64,000 nt of DNA, from contig WNKI01000005.1 in the NCBI GenBank assembly GCA_015350385.1, forward strand, positions 510,266-574,265. Reading direction: 5' to 3'. Below the pieces are notes generated by a model. The model was not told where the DNA came from, did not search any database, and saw nothing but the letters and a program-made list of their open reading frames with translations. Source of the stretch: Aculops lycopersici. Taxonomy: Eukaryota > Arthropoda > Arachnida > Trombidiformes > Eriophyidae. Below, in pieces: positions 30,419 through 43,247 of the stretch. How positions within the stretch are numbered: position 1 is the first letter of the stretch; every line of letters starts with the position of its first letter. The translations under genes were made by a program, and so were the position numbers.

Positions 30419-30423
30419 CGCGA

Positions 30424-30666
30424 NNNNNNNNNNNNNNNNNNNNNNNNNNNNNNNNNNNNNNNNNNNNNNNNNNNNNNNNNNNNNNNNNNNNNNNNNNNNN
30501 NNNNNNNNNNNNNNNNNNNNNNNNNNNNNNNNNNNNNNNNNNNNNNNNNNNNNNNNNNNNNNNNNNNNNNNNNNNNNNNNNNNNNNNNNNNNNNNNNNNN
30601 NNNNNNNNNNNNNNNNNNNNNNNNNNNNNNNNNNNNNNNNNNNNNNNNNNNNNNNNNNNNNNNNNN
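30424..30666. other. Assembly gap (243 N)
   Basis: A run of 243 N with GA repeats on both sides. The missing sequence is very probably more low-complexity GA. ORFs drawn across it are artefacts. Confidence 0.98.

Positions 30667-30703
<37 letters not shown>
30667..30703. repeat. (GA)n microsatellite, right of the gap
   Basis: Continuous AG repeat immediately after the N block. Confidence 0.9.
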
Positions 30704-30708
<5 letters not shown>

Positions 30709-33700
30709 TCGGACTTCACCCCACTTGTCAGTGCAGAATGGAGTGAGTGCAAACCTCTATGTTGGCGGCACTCTCCCCTTTTCTCCTTGCCAACCAGAAT
30801 CGCATCTCCGCTGCCGCCCCTCGCAGTTTTACTTTCCCCCTCCGCGAATTTTTTTTTCTAAAACCCTTCGAGAGCCCAGCGAATTTTGCGCCATAAAAGT
30901 GTAATTTTTCACGTTAGAATCGCGTCTCCGTGTTAAATGGATGTAATGTTCACAATCGCGCTTGACATCGGTAAAATCTTGGCGCAGGTGACATTTGCAA
31001 ACGCACAACAACTACCTGTATTGTCATTAACTTGCAGCAATTTTAATTAACAATCAGTCATATTATGAAACTCCGAGTAACGCGTTAACTGGTTGGAGTT
31101 TCAGTCTAGCTTTTACCGTGAGCTAGTCCTTTGTGTCATCATTCAACCAACAGGCTCGCATAGAGAAAGGATTATCAAGTCAAGCGGTAGATGATTGACA
31201 AATTGAGTCACTTGCGCAGTTCACTAATATGCATTAGTAAGCTGAACAAAACTAGCTAGCTAGTTAGTTTGTTACTAAGCTAGCTAGCTAGCTCGCTTGG
31301 CGTTTGATCTTCCTCGCACACAGACACCCACCTTATCAATCGTTTAGATTGACAAAAACTGAGACACCCTGTTCTGATGAGAGAGCGGTGAGAAAGCCGC
31401 CACCAGCCGACAGTGTAACAAGTGGCTAAGATTCAGACTGGAAGGCGGGGCATCAGATTTATAGTTAGATGGTGTGAAGCGACAAGAGTAGCCGAATGTC
31501 GATTCCAGTCGAATTATTCTTCTACTTGTGACGGCGTCGGTGGCAGATGTATAGTTAGAAGGCAAGGGAGGGAGAGAGAGACAGTTTACGAAGCGACAAG
31601 GAGAGAAGTGAGAGGGCTCAAGTGAGCGCTTGATACACAAATCAACCGACAAATATCACCGACGCCATCGAGAGGATTGCACTGGCTTAGCAGTGATCAC
31701 TAGCCATTAAAGCCAGCAGTTGACGCTACCGTTCCAACTCGCGAAGTAAGTCGGTGGTTATGGTTACTGAGGATGTATTGGGACCGATAGAAGAGTGGAG
31801 TCATAGGAGAAGCTGAATGCCTGTTGCCAATAACTAACTAGCCGCCTACCACCAGATAGACCGACTGATACAATGAGTGTCATGAACCAAGCAGCTCCCA
31901 GAATGCAACAGCACCATCGCGGTCGCGACCACCAATCGGCTGATAAAGATTCGACTGTGATGGTGTTCACAAATCTACACAAGCCCGCCATCTATAAAAG
32001 GGAACACCATCAACACCAGCATAGGCATGGACAAACACCACATCTACAGTGTTAAAAAGAGCAAGGGTAATAGAGCCGGAGCAGCCGGATCATTGGTGCA
32101 ACTACAACAACCGAGCGAAATAGACGGAGCTAAAGTGCGCAGAGTTTCATTAGTTCCTACTCGGGCCGCTTTAGTTAGGTGGGCTACATTAAGCAAGCTA
32201 GTCATGAATGCGCGATCTTTCAACCTCACACGACGTTACGCCACATTAATGGCACGCCGTCGTCTCAATAGCTATGGAGACACGGTATAGCTAGATAGTT
32301 ACGAACTAGAAGATGGAGAAGAAGAAGAACTAGAAGCATTAGCTCCAAGTCGACGATCGAGCGTCGGGGTATCAGAGCTTTACAAATAGATAGATGGAGC
32401 GACAAACTAGCGGAGGCTTGGCAATTCGAAACTAGCTTACTTGTTGAATGTTTGCGTGTGTATCAAGCAGCTGGATGGGAGAATAGAATAAGTTGAGGAG
32501 GGCAATGAGTTGAGTCTTCGGTGGTATCATGTGCGGGAGGCAAAACCAAGCGGTTGAATATATCAAGAGAGTGCCAAGCTAGAGATAGAAACACGAGCTG
32601 TATATCTTGACTTGTCTAGTCACTTGGGTGCGCATTACAATCGGCAATACTTATGAGAAGATAACTCTTTTCTTTTGACTCCCGTGAGCTGAGGCGCTTT
32701 TTGCACTTGTTGTGGAATTGCAACAAATAGCGTCGCCAAGAGTACAAGTTAGATAGACAATGTCTAGCTAGTTTCTATCAGAGTGCTTAGTTAGCAAACT
32801 AGGAGCTAAAACAACTACAACTTAGGAAGGAATCGAAACTCGCACTCTCTGCACGAAGCTAGTGGGCGACAGGGAACTGGAATTGAGTGTCAACTCGACG
32901 CTCAAGTTGAGTCTTGCTATTTATTTAAGTTGCGTTGTTAAAGTTATCCAAACTTGTGAGGAAGATGACAGTAATCTGTATCGAGTCGAGTTATATTTTG
33001 GCTACTGCAAAAGCGATGCTCGTGTATGAGCTCACTTTTCCGATGCCGTTGACCCTTTGACGCAGGCTTGTTCAATTGCGCAATCGCGAGCAAGTGAACA
33101 AGCTGCACCCAAGATAAATGTCGCCCCCTCTTGGTGGCCTTTAGACTCTTGAGGTTTCCCCGCTGGCTGGCAGACTGGCTGGCTGTCACGAGCTACCATA
33201 GGTCCCGCCCAGTTGTCAAAAGTGGGTCCACGAAGCGCCAAGACTACTGCGTGCCAAGTTCCAAGCGCGACTTCAGCTAACCAGAGCTAGCGAATTGCTA
33301 CCACCAAGCTGGTTCGCCTGAAACTCGCTTGGGAATGTGAGTTGTTATCAGGCTACTAGAAATTCAGTTAAATGGGGTGGCTATCGGAAATCTTCATTAG
33401 AATTCCTCGGTGACCTTGGTCTGCCATGTTGCTTCGCCGAGGTATAGAAGGGAAAAGGGCAGCTGCTCACTGGACGGCAACTCGAAATTACACTCGCGGA
33501 GCCCAGACGCGTAGATAACTGGCGCCGCTTGTGCAGTGGAGAGATCTAATTTACGCTGCATAACCTCTCGCCGACGCCGCCGTCGGCTCGGTTGCAATCC
33601 TAATTGAGTGCCGCCGCTGCCACCACCACTTCTTCTACTCCAGAGGGCCAGCTACGTCCACAGCAGCAGTAATGGCGACGCCGGCAGTAGCGTGAGTGAA

Positions 33701-36700
33701 GACAGCAGCGGCGGCCGGTGGCCAGAGACTCGCTTAAAGCATGCAAACTTCATTAAGCTTCGTGGACTCGAGCGGTCGAGACACTCAAACGGCTCGTTTG
33801 GTCTCTCTCTCTCTCCCTTCCTCTATTGCTGCGTGCTCCACTCGTCGCCTCCATCAAGATGAAGATGAGAGCAGAGCAGATGGTGAGATATTTCGGTGCC
33901 GAGTGGCAGCCTAGCTCAAGGCGCGAGCTTGAGCCCCGAGGAGCCAGAGAGATAAACTTGACTAGAGGGCCAATAGACTCGCTCGGAGTCTTAGCAGTCC
34001 CGCTGGCTATCGCCTCTTCGGCTTGCTCCTCGCTTGGCCCTTGGAAAGTTGAAGTACCGGCGGCAGTGTTGCTGTACTCTGTCAACATTAGCGGTCGGTT
34101 CGTCGGTTCGCCAGCCAGCCAGCCAGTTTGCTAGACGGTCGGTGGGTTGGACGGCCAGTTGGTTGTGGCGATATAAGTGGCGCTACTGCCGCGCCGCGTC
34201 GCTCGGCTTGCCGCATTAATAACTACAGTCGCTCGCCTTCGCCATAGACCTAACGTTAGAGAGGCGCGACTCTGTTGCGTGGGTTTTCGTGCGAAGGCAG
34301 ATTACTGGTGAGTTTTTTGGTCGCTGGCGCGAGCGGGGGCGGAACTCGCGTTTGTTGTCGCGAAATGTACGCGCGCTTCCGAGTGCCGCCCCCCCCACTC
34401 GCCTGCCATGGATCGCCACCGCCTTCGAGTCAAGCGGCCCAAGCAGCCAGCTTTTCTGCTAGCTTGGCAAAGTGAGCGTTTATCTCATAGACTCGTTAGA
34501 CGATGCCGCGGTGGCTACGGCAGTTGAAATGTTGCCAGTGCCTCAGAGTTACAGCAGTCGTCGTTGTGGTTGCATAAACTACGCCTCACACCAAAAGAGC
34601 TTCCCGGTTGTAAAGCCATTGGAAGTAAGTGCTTGCAGATGCATTGGCAAATGGAGCCGAGTTGGTGTGGCGCAGCGAATCCCCGAGGATCCGCCGACAG
34701 AACTGCTGATGGCGGGCGCTTTTGGCCGCCGAAGTCGGCAAGAGCGAGAGACTCGCTTTGCATCCTGAGGGTTTCGCGGACGCCAACCAACACCAAGGAA
34801 GACGGCGAAACCGACGAAAGCATGCGATGCCACTGCCGACTTTGTGACGAGCTAACTACGCGCGCGAATCACATGCCTCAACTTTTGCTCGCTCTCTCCC
34901 TTGACTTGCCGTAGATCGTTTGTTGTGTTGTTGTTGTTGTTGTTGTCGTTATTAGTATGATTGTTGCAGTTCTTGTTTATTTATATTTACTTCTCCGAAT
35001 GCCGAACTCTGGAATCCAGTAATCGAGTTGCAATCGCCTAAGTGAGAGACTGCGACTTTCATGTGGCAGTCACTAAACTCTTGCAAGTTAGTCAGTTAGT
35101 GGTTCAGTCAGTCAATTGGTCGGTCGGTCGGTCGATGTAGGATGGCAAAGAGTGGGACCACCTCGACAGTCTTGCCAGCACTCTGAGCTATCAACATGAG
35201 CCCTGTGTTTAGCCAACTCAACAGTCGGCCGGTTTGATGGTTAGTTGGTTCAAGATCCAGAAAGATGGATGCCATCACGCAGATGGCAACCACAAAACGA
35301 GCTGCTTGTTGTTGAGGGCCCGAGACTGATGGCCAAGGGGATCGGTCGGATGCAAAGAAACCGTTTGTTTGCAAACATCGTTGCTCTCATAGATGGACTC
35401 ACGATTTGCACGAGTCACTGATTGTCATTTGGCGAGTTTAACTCTCCTGTTTCCCTCACTTAATGATGCTGGTGCCTCCAGTTGCGTCGAGAGGTGAGTG
35501 GTTATGGCTGTTGCTGGCGCTTGTGGTGCGTTGAGGCCAAACCACGAATGGAGCTTGCAAAAAGTGAGCGAGAATCTGCAGATGCAGTAAAAGCAACAGC
35601 AATAGCATCGACGACAACTGCCACCAAGAGAACGACAACAAGTTCAGCGCCAGTAGCAACATGTAAACATGCCGAGCGGCTGTTGCTTCGATTACGACGC
35701 TAGATTCCAGTTGCTGCTCTGTTACGTAGCAGTCGACGTCCTATCAGCAACGTTTTGCCCGAATGCGTCAGTGTCCTTTTCGTCGGCGAGATTCCAAAGT
35801 GAAGCAGACGATTGTTGTGCCCCCGATTCTGCCATTGTTGTTGTTGTTTTTGTTTGGGACGCAACAGTCCGCCCATGAGCATTCGCCAGTTTAGCTGAGC
35901 AACAAGATCCACTCGCCACTTGTCCGCCCGCTTGTCGGCCGGCGGGAGGTTTGGCCATGCGCGCGAAAGTAGCCGTTGTTGCGTAACTCTCGCCGGAATA
36001 GCTGCCCAGTTTGAAGGTCACCGAGGGGCGAGAGGGTTGAGCTGCAGTGGCGCTTGTTGTTGTCGCTCTTTTTGCCCGCCTGTTGGCTGGAAGTAGCGCA
36101 GGACAAGTCTAGCTTTCCGCGGCGTGGCCAGCGTGTTGGCCTTTCGCTGGGGCGAGTTGATTCTGGCCACCCGCCCGCTTGTTTGCTTTTTTCTAACTCG
36201 CGCTACGAAGCGGCAGCGGCGACGCCGGCCTCAGTGCTACCGCTCACCCCTAGCCCACCTGTTAATAATAATGATAATCGCGCAGGTTAGCGAGCGAGAA
36301 TAGCTTGCCTGTGTGTTGTCGTAGCCACTGTTGCTCGCGATTGCGCCACAGAGTTGCGCCGCTTAGGGCGATGGCTCTGGCAAGGGAGCGGGCGGGACAA
36401 CGGAGCAGCAACAGCGACTCGCTCGCTGGCTACAAACGCCCGGCGCCTTCCTCTCACCTCTTTCCAAAGTTGTCTTTTGCTGCAGTGTTGCCGCCGATGC
36501 GCCTGGTTTTCAATGGCAGTTGCAGTTGCAATGGCTGACTAGCAACAGTGTGACGGCGCCTCCGCTCTACGCCATCGTTGTTGGTCTCGGGGGCGCCGGG
36601 CACAGCGGAGACTAATGCCAGTTTGTAGGCAACGAGCGTCCCTTGCGCAACAGCCGCCTGCCGGCTGAAGGATTCGGGCGCAGTTTGTTGCGCGCCCGGC

Positions 36701-39700
36701 GCCTGTGCATTGTCTCTCTTCATTCGTCGCGAGGAGCACGCGCAGCGAAAGGGTTTTGCATAGACGAACCGAGGCGAGCACACGCTCGTCTACCCCAAAT
36801 TAACGCACGGACTTAGTCTACAAAATAGCGCTCCGCACAGACAAGAAGCCAGAGCGAGTTGCTGTAGCGAGTGATTCAAATCAAGAAAGCGAGCTAGCGA
36901 GAATTGCGTAGCAAGCTCGTCGTTGCGTTGACGCGAAAAGTGTGTGCAATCGAGCGAGTGAGCGACCAGACAAGTAAAACAACTGCCGTCCGGATATCCA
37001 CAGCCAGCACCAAATTCAAGGCTATCGTGTCTACTCCACCTACCGCGGCTGTTGCTGTTGTAATGCCAAGTTATACCTTCCTCCATCGCTCAACGAATGC
37101 CAGCCTATCCTTCGTAGCAGATAGGATAGTAGAACTAGACAACAGTGATGGCGACAGCTAAATCAGTAGGCAAGTCTACGAAGTAGCGAGTGTCTTTTGC
37201 CTCTCTCTTGTGCTCTGCGTTGTTGTCGCCTCGCTTTAGTCTCTGCTCCTTCCCTCCATTTGCCAATACTATCCAAGTCTCTCTCCCCATTCCAATGGCT
37301 CGAGTCTGTCGAGGGGCGCCTCGCAGCTATTAGCGCCCAACAAGCTGAGGCAACCACAACGAGAGCAACAGGAACCTTGCGAGTTGCACGTTCGGTTTCC
37401 TAGCGAGCGAGCAAGTTGAGGGAATAGCTTCGTCGCGGTTCACAGTTGAGTTTAGTCCGTGAGATAATCCAATGGAAGCGCACGCTTTTAACTGGTGGTA
37501 GTGGTGGTGGTCGCTTTGCCTGTGGTAGTGCAAAAATTGGAACTCTATCGGCCCCAAGGCAACTTGTTGGACCACCGGACCTTAGGTAGAGCGTCCCGAT
37601 TGGAGGGCGTGCCGAGCTCTGACTCGAACCCGAAATAGAGGGATCTGATTCCGTTTCCTGGAAAGAAATCAATTGGCTAACGAAGTCTTGGCTCTCAGCG
37701 CCGCTTAGTCTCGTCGATTCACTCTTAAGCTGGAGGTGAGCAGCGGCGGGCTGTTCCTTGATATTTCGTCCCGGGATTTTGACCGAACCCCGCCCTCCTA
37801 TGAAAATCTGATCCCCAGTCTCATAATGTCGGGATTCGGGTGTTGTTCGGTGAAATTCATCACATTTTAGAGGCGAATCTATCTGACTCATTGAAATATC
37901 TATCACCCCCTCGCACGCGTTTACTTGGGCGCATGCCCATGAGCAAACGCCCGGCACGCCCACTCGCGAAGAAAATACCGAAAGTCCCGGAGGCCATGTA
38001 TCATAATACTATCCGGCGGCACAAGCCACATGGGATTCACTCGTCGTCAAGAGCGACGCAAATTAAGCGCGACTCTCTCTCTCTCTCTCTACTTCCGGCC
38101 TGCGAGAGGCCAGCATTGAATAGGTGCCTCGCACATTCAAACTCAACCAACATCTAGACAGGCGAGCACCAAGAGGCGCTCGCATTTCGTGTGAGTTGAT
38201 GGTTGCCGAGCAAATCCAGCGGAGAAAATTAATTGGTTGACGTAGTGGTTGAGTTTGGGTCGAAAAAAGTATTGGTGACAGAGGGACACGAAATCAGAGC
38301 CACAACTTGAGTGGTCGCCGAGCGCCAGCAAAGCAAAATAACTACACGGCAACATGGGCCACAACAGGGCGGCGTCGACGACTACGATGGAGAGCAAAGG
38401 AACATCTACGAGCTAACCTTTTGACGGGGATATTGAAATAACGAGCTGGCAGCTGGATTGCAAGTAGCGCGACCCAATTGATCAGCAGTGCCTCCTGTCA
38501 GCTAGTCGGTAACTTGGTTGTTTGGCTAGTTGGGGAGCGAGCCAGTGAACCAGGCAGCCAGGTAGGCATTACGAGGAACACGTGCGCATGTACATCAGAA
38601 GCCAGACTCCATCCAGCAAATGGACTGAAGCACGACGGGCTGGCGTCGAGTTTGCTGGCAACCAGATCAGCGAGTTGCTACTCTAGTTGTCGCCACCGTC
38701 GTCGTCAGGGTACCGGTGTCGTTTTCGTTCTTTTTGTTGTTGTTGTTGTTGTTGCTGCTGCTGCTGCTGTAGTTGTAGTTGTAGTTGCAGTTGGTCCAAG
38801 TTTCCGACTACTTGGCCGCGGTCTTCTTTGTAGTCGTCAATAGTCAACAGAGGAACGATTGTATCGATTGGCGAGCTAGTAATTTTAGACCCATCAACTT
38901 GCTAGTCGAGCAGTCGGAGCGAAACGGAGAGCTCGCTAGCGACACCGGCCGTCGTCCCGGAGGCCGATTACGTCATCCCTGGAGACGCGATTGCTTCGCC
39001 GCGACTCCTGCGACAAAGCAAGCGTGCGAAAGCCGACTGGTTGGTTGGCATGTAGCCGGTGCGCGCGAGCCCCCTTGGCTCCTCTACCGAACTTGTGCGC
39101 CACTTGCGACGCCAATGATGCAACATACAGGTAAGTGAGTGAACAAGCGAGCTAGTTGCCTAATGGATAGCAAGTCGTGTTGTCGGCATTGGAATTCGAG
39201 CGCGAGTCACAGGACTGGGTGTGCGCCGTCGATCACACGTTAGGTGGCGCCGACAAGCGGCAACCACCTGCTCCTCTCCAATCTGATTCTCACCCACTAG
39301 CTTACCTAAAGCTCGTTAGCCACCAACTCATCGATTCCATTCCATTGATTATGATTCTGGGCCCACTAGCGTAGCTTTAATTTTCCGCCTCTCCAGTTGC
39401 AACCAGCTGGCAGACACCAGCCGACCACTTAACCTGTCAGCAAGCGAGTCTATAAGGGCTAACATCACAACGAGAACCGATCAATCTCATTATTGCCATC
39501 GAGCTGCTCGCTTCTGGTAGCACGACACTAAAAAGCTCGCCTGGGAAGCCTTGTGCCGCTACGTTTGCCTTCATCGAAACAGTTGCTCGTGCGCAACTGT
39601 TTCGACTGTTCTAACAATGATAATGGTCAGCTAGCTTCACATCGCTTCCGTCGACTATTGAGCTCATCGGCAAGTCAATTTGATACGATAGAACTATGTG

Positions 39701-42700
39701 AGCAGCCGAGTGGGCAAAGTAGTGAGTGAAACAGTGAGTGAGTGAGTGAGTCACACTTTAGAAGCTTGTAGGCGTGGTAAATTGAAACTTGTGATCGAAT
39801 GGATCTGTAATGAATCTTGTCGCGCGTTTTATCCCAGAAGACCCAAATCCTCTACTGCGGCGCAGAGTTCAATTTTAACCACCTCGAGGTCTTGCTAGAG
39901 GCGAGAAAGAGTTTCCTCAAAAGACAATAGACGCAGACAAAAGGAGACAGACAAGTTGCGTGGCAAGCTAGCTTGGCAGCCAACAAACTCTAGTCCGTCT
40001 TCGAGATTTAGGATTTACGAGTTAAAGGAGCGACAGCTTTAGGCTGCAGTCGTCAAGCTATCTAGACAAAGAGGTTGAGCGAAGCTTGCAAAAGCAGTAT
40101 TAGAGTCGTAGAAATAATAAGAGTCAAGCTTTTGGCCACGGCAGTGGCTCGTGTTGTATCGTAATCGTCGCCATTATTATTAATAGACTCCAAGAGATCA
40201 GCGTTGTCGTTGTCATCGTCACAGTCGCCATCATTGACTGCTCTTTTAGCCAGCCAGCCAGAGAGCCACTTGCTCTCGAGCTCCATGTTGTCGCTATAGT
40301 CGTAGAAGCGACTCCCATTTAACACCAATAGAATCAATAAGACTCCAGCACATGAGAACGGGGCCAATGGCCAGATTGCAGCGATGAGGCGCCGGGCCTG
40401 CAGCGGCTGCTGATATCAGCTCAACGCGATCGACGTCGTCGATGTCGAGTTCCACGTATTTTGTTGTTTTGTTTGATCTGTGTCTTTGTCGTTGCCTTTT
40501 TGTGCGCCACTATCGTCCGACACCATCGCTTCTGGCCAAAGAGCAAGTCCACATAATCTAACCAGCCACTAGCTTATTGGTGGTTTCAATCCACGAAGCT
40601 TGGAACACGCCCAACTTTCTCTCCCTCGACGGCGCCAACAAAAAATGACGACGAGCACATCGTCGATTGATTTTTATCAATCGACGCCGTTTAGCTTGGC
40701 CAGTGTGATTTTTCAGAGTGTCGACAGTGTATGGCGCCGATACAGCAACAACCGCTGACGTGAGATTCATCACCAAGTTTAACTTTATTAAACGCGCTTG
40801 TCGATTATCAGAAGTAATGGTCGGTGGTTGCGGCCGCAGTGACAAATTATTTGTTTGTTCAGTAAGTCGGGCTGTCTATTTTCCGATTTATGGCCGAATT
40901 TTTTGCCATTTGCCACTCAACTATCACCAGCTTTTGTCCACTGATTGCTAGATCACCAGTCTGGTTACAAGATAAAGAGACAACGAAAGAGAGAGAGGAG
41001 CAATCCAAATGAACTCGACCGAGTTTTCTGTGAGTTTGTGAGCATCGATTTTGTTGACTCTAAGGCCCCGAAAGGAGCAAAGTGGCACCGAAGCTCTAGG
41101 TGAACTCTGTGAACCTGGAAACGGGCAAGCTGGTTGGCGAGCTAGATAGCTAGCCGACTGATTGGAGGCGCAAGATTGACGAGCTTAACCGATTGGCTGG
41201 CCGCGGGCTAGCAACCATCGAGCGCTCCGACGAGCACTACCGTGCACTAATGCAACAACTCAAGTGGCCCGTCCCGTTCCTAATGCAACTAAATCTACTT
41301 ATCCATCTCGCATTCTCTCGCCCGCTAGCTACATTATTATTGGAACAAGCTGTCGCTAGCTGGCTAGATAGCTGTTCGTTGACGTCGTTGTCGTTTCTAT
41401 TGGCGTTGTGGTATGCGCCAACGAGCAGCAGCAGCAGAGGCACTGGCGTCGGCCCTACACCTCCACTGCAACCTGTCTGCGCGCACGAAATTACGTTATG
41501 GCTCTAAAATTCCAGGTATTTCAACTAATACCACAGCCGCTTTTATCGCTCGCTTTACTTTCACCTGTCTACTTGCCATATCTGTACCTCAGCCTGCTGC
41601 TCAGCTTTGTACTCTACTTTGTACCGTAGCAAGTAACGAGAGAGCAAATAGCAAGAATCAAACTGCCAGGAAGCGGAGCCAGTTCATCGTTCGAGATTGC
41701 GAGCCTCATAAACTAGATCAACGTTCAAACATATGCACGCTTACTGTTAGAAGGCCCACACATACACCGAAAGCGAGGGGCTTCATGTAGCTAACCGAAT
41801 GGGTAGGCGCGACAACCTGAGCTCCAGCTACTAGAAGGCGACCAAGTGAGAGCCCAAAACTCGACGGCTTCCCAATTGGGGATTTCCGGGATACGCTAAG
41901 TAGAGGTCCCTCGTCTATAGGAGATGGAGCGAAGTGGTTGGTTTGCAGCAAGTAGACGCAAAGATCAGCCTACCCTCTCATTTGGACCCGTGCTTCAATC
42001 GCAGCTGAGCCCCTGGCAGCTCACAATCATACAGTAGTTGAGGTTCATATGCTTCCTCTTCCTCTACCTCGACTCTCTTCCCCTGTTATGAGAGCTAGAG
42101 TTGGAGCAATGGCAAGAGCCATAGAGATTTGCAATAATACTTGCAACAGCAATCGTAATAGAGGAGCGATGATATGCGAACGATATGACCAACAACATGG
42201 CGTGCAAATGCTACTGGGTTGATATGTTTGCTCTCTACACTACAACTAGACCCCTCGTAGATCAATTCACGAGTAAGCTAGCAACTGGCTTGCGAGCCGA
42301 AGTTAGTTGTGTTTGTTGAAATCATGAATTAGCCTGATGACGTCAAATAGTCATCAGGAGTGCGGATCTTGCGCTCTCGTTACGCGTTCGCAACTATCTA
42401 GCTCCAGACTCACCTACTAACTCAAAGCTGCGTCTCGACGCTTTGCTGCATCTAGTTGTTGTTGTTGTTATCATAATCGTCGCCGTCGTTGCTGTTGTCG
42501 CAGTATTATTTTTTTCGTGCAACTAGGTGGCCACTCAAAGTGTAGCGACGGAGCATTGAGTGGCAGGTAGGCTAATTGCTGATTCTGTGGCCAAGCTTGA
42601 ACTTGACTCACAAATCCGGTCCAGAGGCTCGCTTCTCCATGCAGCCCCTCGTTGAAGACTTCACTCGGTCAGCTGGGGCAACCTGTTAGCTGTGTCAGTT

Positions 42701-43104
42701 GTGTTCACAATCTGCACACTTACGTCGAGAGTTACTAGTCTTCTTTGGTCTAGGAAAAAAATTGTTGCTCGTCGTTGCGACAGCTAGACTTTCCCTGTTG
42801 ATTTGAACTTGAAGCGGTGTGAAATGAACGACAAACTCATCGTTCTCTCACGACTTCGAGGACAACAACGACAACCAAGGCTGCGTTTTCCGTTATACCA
42901 TGAGTTGTGTTCCGCCAGCAGGGCGACAAAAGAGGCACCTAACAGGTACAGGTGGTTTGCAATTATCGGTCATGTGAGTAGCTAATAGCGAGAGCGAAAG
43001 ACAGGGAGACGCTCAGATGCAAGTAAGAGAGGAATGGGTTGACTTTGACGACAACACTTGCGACCACGACGACTATCACTAGGCTAAAGCAATAAAAAAT
43101 TGTC
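30704..43104. other. Gene-poor tract rich in short tetranucleotide repeats
   Basis: No conserved protein gene is recognised in about 12 kb. Short tetranucleotide runs are frequent: CTAG/AGCT (31252-31264, 31278-31293), GCCA (34111-34126), GTCG/GGTC (about 35119-35133) and GAGT (39733-39751), plus a GTT run changing to GCT near 38729-38770. The tract may hold regulatory DNA or untranslated exons of FOXO or of an unseen gene. I saw no tRNA with a foldable cloverleaf. Confidence 0.45.
32027..32290 (+). CDS. Possible short coding exon, unrecognised
   Basis: An 87-codon ORF from ATG 32027 encodes a basic protein segment without low complexity in its second half (KVRRVSLVPTRAALVRW, NARSFNLTRRYATLMARRR). 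A TATAAAAG lies at 31992-31999, about 28 bp upstream of the ATG. I do not recognise a family. It stands out from neighbouring ORFs only by amino-acid balance, so it may be chance. Confidence 0.2.
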   Translation: MDKHHIYSVKKSKGNRAGAAGSLVQLQQPSEIDGAKVRRVSLVPTRAALVRWATLSKLVMNARSFNLTRRYATLMARRRLNSYGDTV

Positions 43105-43106
43105 TA

Positions 43107-43130
43107 AAGCCTGTCTCATAAGTCGTGTGA
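43107..43130 (+). repeat. Left terminal inverted repeat of the mariner element
   Basis: 24 bp, perfectly complementary to 44395-44418, directly after a TA. Confidence 0.95.
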
Positions 43131-43247
43131 CGAAATGTCACGATTAAATTTCGCAACATGTGCTCTCCTTTCGTCTCAAATTTAACTTGTTGTTGTTGCT
43201 CAACATGTATAGTTTATATCAATATAATTTATGTATATATTGTTATC

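Noticed and set aside
30087..30904. ORFs spanning the N block.
   Set aside because: They are translations across an assembly gap with Arg-Glu or Ser-Leu dipeptides from the GA microsatellite.
37610..37700. GGTTCGAGTC-like B box on the minus strand, suggesting a tRNA.
   Set aside because: The bases flanking the T loop do not pair into a stem, and no matching A box or acceptor stem was found.
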